A stretch of 54,006 nucleotides of DNA. Source: Burkholderiales bacterium (GTDB taxonomy: Bacteria; Pseudomonadota; Gammaproteobacteria; Burkholderiales; Burkholderiaceae_C). The notes below the pieces were generated by a model that was given only the letters and a program-made list of their open reading frames with translations, was not told where the DNA came from and did not search any database. Numbering within the stretch: position 1 is the stretch's first letter; each line of letters opens with the position of its first letter. Below are positions 31,073-38,860 of this stretch, piece after piece. The stretch is taken from positions 1 to 54,006 of the forward strand of contig JAJUGJ010000023.1 of assembly GCA_029268225.1 (NCBI GenBank). Direction: 5' to 3'. A program made the translations under genes and the position numbers.

Positions 31073-32155
31073 TCATTCGGTCAGAAAAAAAGCACCTTGC
31101 CGGTACGCCTGCAGCAGGCGCCGCCCCAGCACAGTGACCAATGCGGCACAGGGCAACGCAACAAGCAAGCCCCACAGACCCAGCCACTGGCCGAACACCA
31201 TGAGCGCAAAGATGACGCCCAGCGGATGCAAACCGATGCGCTCTCCGACGAGTCGTGGGGTGAGAAAAAAGCTCTCGATCAACTGCCCTGCCCCGTAGAC
31301 CACGGCCACACCGATGAGTGGCACCCAAAGGTTGTCACCCGCAGCGGTGAACTGAAGCACGCCCGCCAGCAGGGCCAGCACCATGCCAAGGCCAAAACCC
31401 AGGTACGGAATGCAGACCGCCAATCCGGTGAACACACCAATGGGCAACGCAAGGTCAAAACCGAACAACATGAGCCCGACGCTGTAGTAGGCCGCCAAGA
31501 TCAGCATCACCCAAAGCTGTCCACGCAGGTACTGGCCCAACAGGTCGTCGGCCTCGTCCATGAACCCACTGACTGCAGCGTGCCAGCGGTGCGGGACGAG
31601 GTCACGCAGAGGGGGCATGACCCGCTCCCAGTCGATCAACCAGTAAAAAGCCAGCATCGGAATCAACAGCGCCAATCCCAGGAGGTTCATCAAGTTGCCG
31701 CCACCGACGACAAGGGACTCCCAGAGTGTTGCACCCCAGGCGGCGCCGTGGTTGTGCAGCAAGTCCATCAACTCAGCCTTGACCTCGTTCAGGCTGGTCG
31801 GCACCGGCAGGCCCAACTGCACGAGATGCGGCGCGATCTGTAGCCACCAGCCGACCAGAAGATCAGGCAGTTGTGTTCTCAACATGGGCGCAAGCTGGGA
31901 GACGATGGGAACCAGCAACACAAAAACGACCACACCTGCGAGCACGACCCCGAGCAGGCAGAGCGAGGCAGCCAATGCCCGAGGGCAACGGCGGGCCGTC
32001 AAGGCATCAACAGCGGGCCTCAAGACATAGGCAAGGATCAGGCTCACCACAAACGGCAGCAAGATGGCCGCATGCCACCAGACGAGCGCGGCAAGGACGG
32101 CAGCAACCAAGCCCCAGAGCCACCGGGCGGAAGACGGGAGTGAAATGGCATTCAT
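31073..32155 (-). CDS. AI-2E family transporter (PerM-like)
   Basis: A 360-residue inner-membrane protein of the AI-2E/UPF0118 family, with about eight hydrophobic helices and the family pattern of two TM pairs, a long soluble loop (about 90-150) and a C-terminal helical bundle containing GERIGLHPLGVIFALMVFG. Family members export autoinducer 2 or act as permeases or Na+/H+ antiporters; the cargo here is unknown. It is directly upstream of hda, whose alternative ATG overlaps its stop, an arrangement common in proteobacteria (perM-hda). Confidence 0.9.
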   Translation of the reverse strand: MNAISLPSSARWLWGLVAAVLAALVWWHAAILLPFVVSLILAYVLRPAVDALTARRCPRALAASLCLLGVVLAGVVVFVLLVPIVSQLAPMLRTQLPDLLVGWWLQIAPHLVQLGLPVPTSLNEVKAELMDLLHNHGAAWGATLWESLVVGGGNLMNLLGLALLIPMLAFYWLIDWERVMPPLRDLVPHRWHAAVSGFMDEADDLLGQYLRGQLWVMLILAAYYSVGLMLFGFDLALPIGVFTGLAVCIPYLGFGLGMVLALLAGVLQFTAAGDNLWVPLIGVAVVYGAGQLIESFFLTPRLVGERIGLHPLGVIFALMVFGQWLGLWGLLVALPCAALVTVLGRRLLQAYRQGAFFLTE

Positions 32156-32258
32156 CTGGCGGGGATTCTATCGACCTCCCCTGCTGCCAGCGCACACCGG
32201 GTGCGCGCACAACGTTCGGTGACACGCCCAAGGAGCGCATTGCCCTTGGTGCGGGGGG

Positions 32259-33005
32259 TCAGTTGGACGCCCCGTCACCCTTCTGGTAGACGGCGCGGCG
32301 CGCCTCTTCCAGGGCTGCTTCGAGCTGCGCAGGGTTGCGCTGCCCCTCAGGCCTGGATTGGTAGTCGGCCACGATGGCGGTTTCCCGACGTTTGTATTCG
32401 TTGCGTTGCGCCTCTACGCGAGCCTGTTGCGCTGCATCCACGGTGGGCGCGGCCTGGACCAGTTCCGTCTGAGCCAAGCTCAAGCGTTGCTGCCTGCGCG
32501 TTTCATCGACTTCCAGGTCAGTGATGAGCGCTTGCTGGAGCAAGGTGGCCTCGCCCGCCCCCATCTCGCCTTGACGCACACGCTCAGGCAACTGGGTCAG
32601 CAACTGCTCTGCCAAGCGGTGCCGCGCGGCCACATCGGAAGAGTCCTGAAGGCGCTGCCATTGTGCAAAGCCTTTCTGGAAGCGCAGATAGCTGACCAGA
32701 CGGGCAAGCTCCCGCTCGGGCTGCGCTTCGTCTGCCGTGGCGGATCGAAGCGTTGCCCACTCGGCCTCAGTGAAGTCGGCTGGACGTGAGCCGTCATTGG
32801 GAAGGGGCGCCGTCAGGACTTGGGCTGGATCGGGCAAGCCGATGTCGCTGCGTACAACGGTGTTGACCTGAACGGGGGCTTCCTGTGATGGGGCTGACTC
32901 GCCCTCGGTTGTCCACCACGCAGAGACCAGGGCCACCAAGCCTCCCAGCGTCAGGGCCATGACCCAGGGGCGTTGCCAGAGTTTGGGCTGCTCGTAGGAA
33001 ATCAT
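32259..33005 (-). CDS. Conserved membrane-anchored protein of unknown function
   Basis: A 248-residue protein I do not recognise with confidence. It has one N-terminal hydrophobic segment (WVMALTLGGLVALVSAWW, about residues 12-29) then a long helical, Gln/Glu/Arg-rich periplasmic part with repeats such as FTEAEWATLRSATA and REtaIVADYQ-type blocks. The helical character recalls lipase secretion chaperones (LifO), but no specific motif proves it. Starts at 33005, 33077 and 33206 are all in frame; I chose 33005 because the hydrophobic anchor then sits at the N-terminus. It is divergent from plsY. Confidence 0.6.
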   Translation of the reverse strand: MISYEQPKLWQRPWVMALTLGGLVALVSAWWTTEGESAPSQEAPVQVNTVVRSDIGLPDPAQVLTAPLPNDGSRPADFTEAEWATLRSATADEAQPERELARLVSYLRFQKGFAQWQRLQDSSDVAARHRLAEQLLTQLPERVRQGEMGAGEATLLQQALITDLEVDETRRQQRLSLAQTELVQAAPTVDAAQQARVEAQRNEYKRRETAIVADYQSRPEGQRNPAQLEAALEEARRAVYQKGDGASN

Positions 33006-33168
33006 GACGTCAAGACTGTGTGTGATCAATGGTGCGAATTCGGCGCGATTGTGCTGAGCGGCTTGCGATGTCGGCATGGGATAAACCCGCCACACATTCG
33101 GGGGCGCCACGGTGCGTGGTGATGCACCCACTACACTGGCGGGTTGTTGCGATCTTTGTCTTTCAAGC

Positions 33169-33813
33169 ATGAATTTGTCGAGCTTTGACCCTCTTTGGCT
33201 GTGCATCGCTGGTGCGGTGGTCGGTTACCTGATCGGCTCTTTGTCGTTCGCTGTGATCGTGAGCCGCCTGTTTGGCTTGGCCGACCCCCGCAGTTACGGG
33301 TCCGGCAACCCGGGGGCCACCAATGTGCTGCGTTCGGGCAACAAGGGGGCTGCCATCCTGACCCTGGTCTTCGATGCCTTGAAAGGCTATGTGCCGGTGG
33401 TGCTGGCTTTGCAGTTGGGCCTCAACGAAGCCGTTGTGACGCTGGTGGGCTTGGGCGCCTTCCTGGGGCATTTGTGGCCCGTGTTCTTCAAGTTTGAAGG
33501 GGGCAAGGGTGTCGCCACGGCCGCGGGCGTGTTGCTGGGCTTCTCGCCGGCACTGGGGGGGCTTGTGCTGCTGGTGTGGCTGGGCATGGCAGTGGTGTTT
33601 CGCTACTCGTCACTGGCCTCGCTGTCCGCCGCCGTGGCTGCGCCCATCGTGCAGATCGCTGGCTGGGGCTTTGGGCCACTGAGCATCGGCGTGATCGTGA
33701 TGAGCGCCCTGCTGATCTGGCGACATGAGGCCAATATTCGCAAGTTGCTTGCCGGCCAGGAAAGCAAGCTCGGCCAAAAAGCCAAGCCCGCAACGCCGGT
33801 CGAACCTCAATGA
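33169..33813 (+). CDS. plsY: Glycerol-3-phosphate acyltransferase PlsY
   Basis: Inner-membrane enzyme transferring acyl groups from acyl-phosphate to glycerol-3-phosphate, the first step of phospholipid synthesis. The 214-residue product has the three signature loops: GSGNPGATN (about 44-52), FKFEGGKGVAT (about 107) and the C-terminal IWRHEANIRKLL. About five membrane helices are seen. ATG 33169 fits the family; a TACACT at 33132-33137 may be a -10 box. The stop overlaps the next gene as ATGA. With plsC it covers the first two acylation steps. Confidence 0.95.
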   Translation: MNLSSFDPLWLCIAGAVVGYLIGSLSFAVIVSRLFGLADPRSYGSGNPGATNVLRSGNKGAAILTLVFDALKGYVPVVLALQLGLNEAVVTLVGLGAFLGHLWPVFFKFEGGKGVATAAGVLLGFSPALGGLVLLVWLGMAVVFRYSSLASLSAAVAAPIVQIAGWGFGPLSIGVIVMSALLIWRHEANIRKLLAGQESKLGQKAKPATPVEPQ

Positions 33814-34226
33814 CATCGACACCAGGTGCAGGCAATCGTCCATCCTGGATGGGATTGGCCGCTCTGGTCGTGTTGGTGGTGGGTGGGATGCAGGGGTGGA
33901 CCTGGTGGCGACAGGAGCGTCAGGCCGAAGCGGTGAGAGTTGTCGCTCAGCCTGGCCAGATCACCATGTACACCACCAACACCTGCCCCTACTGTGCCCA
34001 GGCAAGGGTATGGTTGAATGGGCATGACATACCTTGGCGCGAATGCAACATTGATCAGGATGCCGTCTGCCGCGCCAACTTTGAAGCGCAGGGTGCCCCG
34101 GGTGTCCCGCTGCTCCACGTCAAGGGGCATTGGCAACTGGGTTTTGACGCGCAGTGGCTGGCCCTTGCGCTGCAAACCGAGCCGCGTCAGCCCAGACCCA
34201 GCAACGCGGGGTCGCCACGCCCCTGA
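33810..34226 (+). CDS. Membrane-anchored glutaredoxin-like protein
   Basis: A 138-residue protein with an N-terminal hydrophobic segment (about residues 14-33) and a thioredoxin-fold domain carrying CPYC (Cys59, Cys62) and a cis-proline region GVPLLH. Such proteins reduce disulfides; the membrane anchor suggests action on the periplasmic face, but orientation is not certain. It is coupled to plsY (ATGA) and its last 40 bases overlap the 3' end of the convergent YciO gene. Confidence 0.85.
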   Translation: MTSTPGAGNRPSWMGLAALVVLVVGGMQGWTWWRQERQAEAVRVVAQPGQITMYTTNTCPYCAQARVWLNGHDIPWRECNIDQDAVCRANFEAQGAPGVPLLHVKGHWQLGFDAQWLALALQTEPRQPRPSNAGSPRP

Positions 34227-34816
34227 CGCACCACCTCGGGCTCTCCGCCCTTGCTAAGGTCGATCACCGTGGTCGGCATCATTGAACACGCCCCTGCGTC
34301 CACGATGGCCTGAATGCGCTTGTCGAGTGCTTCACGGATGTCTTCAGCATCGTTGAGTGCAGCATCGTGGTCCGGCAGGATCAGGGTGGTGGCCAACAAC
34401 GGCTCGCCCATTTGCTCCAGCAGCCCTTGGCAGACGGGATGGTCGGGCACGCGCAGGCCAATCGTGCGGCGAGAAGGATGAGACACCCTTCTCGGGACTT
34501 CTTTGGTGGCCTCCAGGATGAAGGTGAAGGGGCCAGGCGTGCCCAGTTTCAACAACCGGTACTGCTGGTTGTCGACGCGGGCATACGTGGCCAGTTCGGA
34601 CAGATCCCGGCACAGCAAGGTCAGCAGGTGCCGATCGTCCACCCCGCGGACTCTGCGAAGCGCATCGACGGCAGATTTGTCATCAAGGCGACAAACCAGC
34701 GCGTAGCTGGAGTCGGTAGGAATGGCGGCCACGCCCCCTTTGGACACGATGTCCGCGGCCTGTTTCAGCAGGCGCACCTGGGGTTGAATGGGGTGAACTT
34801 CGAAGAATTGAGCCAT
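34187..34816 (-). CDS. L-threonylcarbamoyladenylate synthase-like protein (YciO/Sua5 family)
   Basis: A 209-residue YrdC-domain protein, closest to YciO. Features are a signature KGGVAAIPTDSSYALVC, a KxR-type nucleotide site and a C-terminal TPGPFTFILEATKE and HP-rich section. YrdC/Sua5 enzymes make threonylcarbamoyl-AMP for t6A tRNA modification; YciO members have weak activity, so its exact role is uncertain. Its 3' end overlaps the glutaredoxin-like gene by 40 bases. It is followed downstream by the PHP phosphatase on the same strand, consistent with the known yciO-rnm pairing. Confidence 0.9.
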   Translation of the reverse strand: MAQFFEVHPIQPQVRLLKQAADIVSKGGVAAIPTDSSYALVCRLDDKSAVDALRRVRGVDDRHLLTLLCRDLSELATYARVDNQQYRLLKLGTPGPFTFILEATKEVPRRVSHPSRRTIGLRVPDHPVCQGLLEQMGEPLLATTLILPDHDAALNDAEDIREALDKRIQAIVDAGACSMMPTTVIDLSKGGEPEVVRQGRGDPALLGLG

Positions 34817-34879
34817 AGCCGTACAGCCTAACGCTTTATGGCGCGACTGACGAGTGCCGGCATCCGTCGCGTGACGGCT

Positions 34880-35737
34880 TCAGGGGCGCTGGATGCGGTG
34901 CGTCAAGGCTTCCCAGACGGGCGTCACGCGCTTGGGCAAGGGGGGCAAGGTGCCCAGGTCTGTGTGGCTCTCGCTGGGGTCGTGGAAGTCGGAACCGCGT
35001 GAGGCGAGCAGGTCAAGCTCGCATGCCAGGTCAGCGTATTTTTGGTACTCGGGCACGGTGTGGCTACCGGTCACCACCTCTACGCCCTGCCCGCCGTGCG
35101 CCTTGAACTCGGTGAACAGCGCGTACTCTTCGTTTGGCGTCAGGTCGTAGCGGCCCGGGTGAGCGATCACGGCCACGCCACCAGCCTCGGTGATCCAGCG
35201 CACGGCATCGCCTAGCTTGGCCCACTGATGCTTGACGTACCCGGGCTTGCCTTCCGTCAGGTAGCGTTTGAATACATCGGGCAGCTCTTTGCAGAGCCCG
35301 ATCTCGATCATGTAGCGCGCGAAGTGGGTGCGAGAAATCAAGTCAGGGTTGCCGACGTACTTCAAAGCACCTTCGAAGGCGCCTCGGACCCCTACGCGCT
35401 CCAGATCAGCTGCCATGTTGCGAGCACGCTGCTCACGTCCGCCGCGCGTTGCGATGAGCCCTTGCACCAAATCTGGGTGCCGGGTGTCAAAGCCGAGGCC
35501 CACAATGTGCACGGTTTCCCCGGCAAAGGTGACCGAGATCTCGCTCCCGCTGAGGTAGCTCATGCCGAGGCGATGAGCAGCATCACGCGCCCGGTCTTGG
35601 CCATCGATCTCGTCGTGATCGGTCAGCGACCAGAGCTCAACGCCATTTTGATGCGCCCGAGCCGCCACGGCTTCAGGAGACAGGGTGCCATCCGACACAT
35701 TGGAGTGGCAGTGGAGGTCGGCGTTGAGGCTGTGCAT
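34880..35737 (-). CDS. PHP-domain 3',5'-nucleoside bisphosphate phosphatase (RNase AM/YciV-like)
   Basis: A 285-residue PHP-superfamily phosphoesterase. The metal-binding DLHCHSNVSDGTLSPE and LTDHDEIDG blocks are at the N-terminus, VIAHPGRY in the middle, and SRGSDFHDP near the C-terminus, all conserved. E. coli RNase AM (Rnm, YciV) trims 5' ends of rRNA and cleaves nucleoside bisphosphates; this is inferred from family. It is upstream of the YciO-family gene on the minus strand. Confidence 0.9.
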   Translation of the reverse strand: MHSLNADLHCHSNVSDGTLSPEAVAARAHQNGVELWSLTDHDEIDGQDRARDAAHRLGMSYLSGSEISVTFAGETVHIVGLGFDTRHPDLVQGLIATRGGREQRARNMAADLERVGVRGAFEGALKYVGNPDLISRTHFARYMIEIGLCKELPDVFKRYLTEGKPGYVKHQWAKLGDAVRWITEAGGVAVIAHPGRYDLTPNEEYALFTEFKAHGGQGVEVVTGSHTVPEYQKYADLACELDLLASRGSDFHDPSESHTDLGTLPPLPKRVTPVWEALTHRIQRP

Positions 35738-35784
35738 AGGTAGATGCTAGCAAGGGTGGTTGCCACGGGTGCAACCTCGCCGCA

Positions 35785-36180
35785 TTAACCCCACCGCTGA
35801 GAAGCACGGCGCGCGTAAGCCGCGGCGGCTTGCAGGCTGGCCAAGGTCAGCTCACGCACCAGTTGTTCGTTGACCGGTTGGCGGTAGCGCGACTTGATGT
35901 GCCGCATGCCCTTGCCCGCCCCTTCCAGTTCAGGAAACTCGGGCACCAGCGCCACCCCGTTGAAGATCTGCAGGTGGGCATTCATCTTGAACAGGGCAAT
36001 GGCCATCACGTTCTCGTGCTCGTTCATGAAGCACAGGTTGCCCCATTTCACCTCTGGGCGCAGGTGGGGTGCAGCCGACAAGATCGCGCGCTGCATGGCC
36101 ATGGCCGTTTCGCGCTGTTCGGGTCGCAGGCTGTCGTAAAAAGCGTTGATCAACGCAGGAGATTGGAGCGGTCGGCGCAT
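35785..36180 (-). CDS. DUF1801 domain-containing protein
   Basis: A 131-residue protein of the DUF1801 (YdhG/YdeI) family, function unknown, with an iron-chaperone-like fold in some members. Features include WGNLCFMNEHENVMAIALFK and a C-terminal Arg-rich helix. It stands alone between the PHP phosphatase gene and dcd. Confidence 0.75.
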   Translation of the reverse strand: MRRPLQSPALINAFYDSLRPEQRETAMAMQRAILSAAPHLRPEVKWGNLCFMNEHENVMAIALFKMNAHLQIFNGVALVPEFPELEGAGKGMRHIKSRYRQPVNEQLVRELTLASLQAAAAYARRASQRWG

Positions 36181-36417
36181 CGGGGGTGCTCAGCAAAATG
36201 GGGTACAACAAATGACATCCTTGCGCGCTCACCCCCTCCCATGAGCCCAAAGCTCGGCCGTGAGTGCGCTGCCCGTGCGATTTCCTTCTGGAATTTTTTT
36301 GTATGAGCCCGAGCGGATCCGGGACGGGGCAACCAAGGGTTATCCCGAGTCGGATTCTAGGTGACCGGCGGTAACCCCACGTCCATGTCGGGCGCTGCCG
36401 GTCTGAGGCGGATCATG
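36181..36417. other. Intergenic region between the DUF1801 gene and dcd
   Basis: About 237 bases with no gene recognised. A run of seven T bases follows AATT near 36292-36300, and no clear terminator hairpin or promoter pair is visible. It includes the 3' flank of dcd. Confidence 0.35.
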
Positions 36418-36987
36418 TCACGTCTTCGGCAGCGTGACGCCTGTTTGACCTTGGTATTTGCCACCTCGGTCACGGTAACTCGTTTCGCAGACCTCATCGC
36501 TCTCGAAAAACAACACCTGCGCGCAGCCTTCGCCAGCGTAAATCTTGGCAGGCAGCGGCGTCGTGTTGCTGAACTCCAAGGTGACGTAACCTTCCCACTC
36601 GGGCTCGAAGGGGGTGACGTTGACGATGATGCCGCAGCGTGCATATGTGCTCTTGCCCAGGCAGATGGTGAGCACGTTGCGCGGGATGCGGAAGTACTCA
36701 ACGGTGCGGGCCAGCGCGAAACTGTTGGGCGGGATGATGCAGACATCGCTGTTGATGTCCACAAAACTCTTCTCGTCAAAGTTCTTCGGATCGACCACTG
36801 TCGAGTGGATATTGGTGAAGACCTTGAATTCGGGGGCGCAGCGGATGTCGTAACCGTAGCTGCTGGTGCCGTAACTGACGATTTTCTGGCCGTCGGCCGA
36901 CTGACGAATCTGGCCGGGCTCGAAGGGCTCGATCATGCCGTGTTCTTCAGCCATGCGGCGAATCCAGCGGTCTGATTTGATGCTCAT
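36418..36987 (-). CDS. dcd: dCTP deaminase
   Basis: Deaminates dCTP to dUTP for dTTP synthesis. The 189-residue trimeric enzyme begins [21 protein letters not shown], with the active-site [10 protein letters not shown] and [14 protein letters not shown] blocks and the C-terminal [14 protein letters not shown] eight bases before ATG 36987 sets the start, while the open frame extends to 37047. It is divergent from the nitrate reductase genes. Confidence 0.97.
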   Translation of the reverse strand: MSIKSDRWIRRMAEEHGMIEPFEPGQIRQSADGQKIVSYGTSSYGYDIRCAPEFKVFTNIHSTVVDPKNFDEKSFVDINSDVCIIPPNSFALARTVEYFRIPRNVLTICLGKSTYARCGIIVNVTPFEPEWEGYVTLEFSNTTPLPAKIYAGEGCAQVLFFESDEVCETSYRDRGGKYQGQTGVTLPKT

Positions 36988-37050
36988 GCAATCTCCTTGT
37001 TCACAGGCGTGATTGTGCTTGATCTGTGACCAGGCCCCGAGTGGCATCTG

Positions 37051-37065
37051 GGCACCACGGTTGTG
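37051..37065 (+). promoter_or_regulatory. Weak candidate sigma-54 promoter for the nitrate reductase genes
   Basis: GGCAC, five bases and TTGTG resemble the -24/-12 elements (GGCAC-N5-TTGCA), but the -12 GC is replaced. A small inverted repeat, GTGCG-AGA-CGCAC, overlaps it at 37063-37075. Nitrogen control of nas operons makes this worth noting, not certain. Confidence 0.25.
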
Positions 37066-37165
37066 CGAGACGCACTATTTTGTGCAGAGACAGGTCCTTG
37101 GGCTGGCCTGGTTCATGCTTCTCATCGCGAACAACAAGAACCATATCCGCTGACGGAGTGTTCGC

Positions 37166-38860
37166 ATGAAGAAGATGAAGCTGGTGATGGTCGGCAACGG
37201 CATGGCCGGTGTCCGCACGCTCGAAGAGCTGCTAAAGCTTGCGCCGGACTTGTACGAGATCACCGTGTTCGGTGCCGAACCGCATCCGAACTACAACCGG
37301 ATTTTGCTTTCACCGGTGTTGGCCGGCGAGCAGACGCTGGACGAGATCGTGCTGAATCCTCTGTCCTGGTACCGAGATCATGGGATCACCTTGCACACAG
37401 GGCAGAAGGTGGTGCAGGTGGATCGCCAGCGCCGCTTGGTGACCACGGCCGATGGCATCGAGGCAGAGTACGACCGGCTCTTGCTGGCCACGGGCTCGAA
37501 TCCTTTCATCCCTCCTCTGCCGGGCAGGGATCTGGAGGGCGTGATTGCTTACCGCGACATCGCCGACACGAACTACATGATCGAGACCGCCCGCACTCAC
37601 CGGCATGCCGTGGTGATCGGTGGCGGTCTGTTGGGGTTGGAGGCGGCCAACGGATTGATGATTCGGGGCATGTCCGTGACGGTTGTGCACATCTCGGGCG
37701 TGTTGATGGAGCGGCAGCTCGATCAGGTCGCTGGGCAACTGCTGCAGCGTGCGCTGGAGGAGCGTGGCCTGAAGTTCCGGATGGGCGGACAGACCCAGGA
37801 GTTGGTGGGCAATGCCGATGGCCGGGTCAAAGCCGTCAGGTTCAAGGACGGGAGCGAGGTACCCGCAGACCTCGTCGTGATGGCGGCCGGTGTGCGCCCC
37901 AATACGGAGCTGGCCGAGGCCATCGGCATTCACTGCAACCGAGGCATTGTGGTGACAGACACCATGCAGTCCGTCACCGATCCGCGTGTTTACGCTGTCG
38001 GCGAGTGCGCATCCCACCGTGGGGTGGCGTATGGGCTGGTGGCGCCGTTGTTTGAGCAAGGCAAGGTGTGCGCGAACCATCTGGCGCTGTTTGGGATTGG
38101 CAGGTACAGCGGGTCGCAAACATCGACCAAGCTGAAGGTCACCGGGGTGGACCTGTTCTCGGCTGGGGACTTTGTAGGCGGCGAAGGCACAGAGGAGATC
38201 GTCTTGTCGGACCCTTTCGGCGCCGTTTACAAGAAGCTGGTCATCAAGGGCGACAAGCTGGTGGGCGCCTGCATGTACGGCGATACGGCTGATGGCAGCT
38301 ACTACTTCCAGCTGATCCGTGAAGGCGTGTCCATTCGGGATCGCCGTGACATGCTGATGTTTGGCGCTGGGGCATCGGCAACGCCGGAGCCTGTGAGTGA
38401 GCCTGCATCCTCACATGAAGCCACCGCAGGCGCGATGCCGACGGCAGATGACGAGGCAGCCGCCCCCAATGAGATGGGGTATCTGGCGGAATTGATGCGC
38501 CAATGCGCCGATGCGTGCGCCAAGGAGGTCAGAGTGGCGCGCTCCCGCAACGGGTGGGCGCTGCACGTACCCGGTCTGGAGGGGCCTCGCGCCGCAATGG
38601 GCACCCTGTTGGCCGAGGTCAGGACGGCGGACGAGGCGCTGGCCTACGCGGGCGCCTTCTTGCAACTGTATCGGGAGGAGGGGCAGTATCAGGAGCACGC
38701 GGCACGCTACGTCGGGCGTGTGGGACTGGCCCATATTCATAACAAGATCGTTCGGGATCAGGCCGGACGGCTTGCCTTATGGCGGCGCTTGCAGGCCACC
38801 CTGTCGGGGCAGCTTGGACAAGCTGAGCACACCATCGAACGCCTGACCGAATGCGCATGA
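37166..38860 (+). CDS. NAD(P)H/FAD-dependent reductase subunit of assimilatory nitrate reductase (NirB N-terminal-like, NasB-like)
   Basis: A 564-residue flavoprotein. Residues 1-400 are the NirB/NasB-type pyridine nucleotide-disulfide oxidoreductase: FAD motif VGNGMAGVRTLEELL, NAD motif VVIGGGLLGLEAANGL and YAVGECASHRG. A Pro/Ala/Glu-rich linker (about 402-440) leads to a C-terminal 125-residue domain matching the far C-terminus of NirB (AFLQLYREEGQYQEHAARYVGRVGL). The BFD [2Fe-2S] and siroheme domains of full NirB are missing. It most likely passes electrons from NAD(P)H to the nitrate reductase encoded next. GGAG eight bases upstream supports the ATG; its stop overlaps the next ORF. Confidence 0.85.
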   Translation: MKKMKLVMVGNGMAGVRTLEELLKLAPDLYEITVFGAEPHPNYNRILLSPVLAGEQTLDEIVLNPLSWYRDHGITLHTGQKVVQVDRQRRLVTTADGIEAEYDRLLLATGSNPFIPPLPGRDLEGVIAYRDIADTNYMIETARTHRHAVVIGGGLLGLEAANGLMIRGMSVTVVHISGVLMERQLDQVAGQLLQRALEERGLKFRMGGQTQELVGNADGRVKAVRFKDGSEVPADLVVMAAGVRPNTELAEAIGIHCNRGIVVTDTMQSVTDPRVYAVGECASHRGVAYGLVAPLFEQGKVCANHLALFGIGRYSGSQTSTKLKVTGVDLFSAGDFVGGEGTEEIVLSDPFGAVYKKLVIKGDKLVGACMYGDTADGSYYFQLIREGVSIRDRRDMLMFGAGASATPEPVSEPASSHEATAGAMPTADDEAAAPNEMGYLAELMRQCADACAKEVRVARSRNGWALHVPGLEGPRAAMGTLLAEVRTADEALAYAGAFLQLYREEGQYQEHAARYVGRVGLAHIHNKIVRDQAGRLALWRRLQATLSGQLGQAEHTIERLTECA

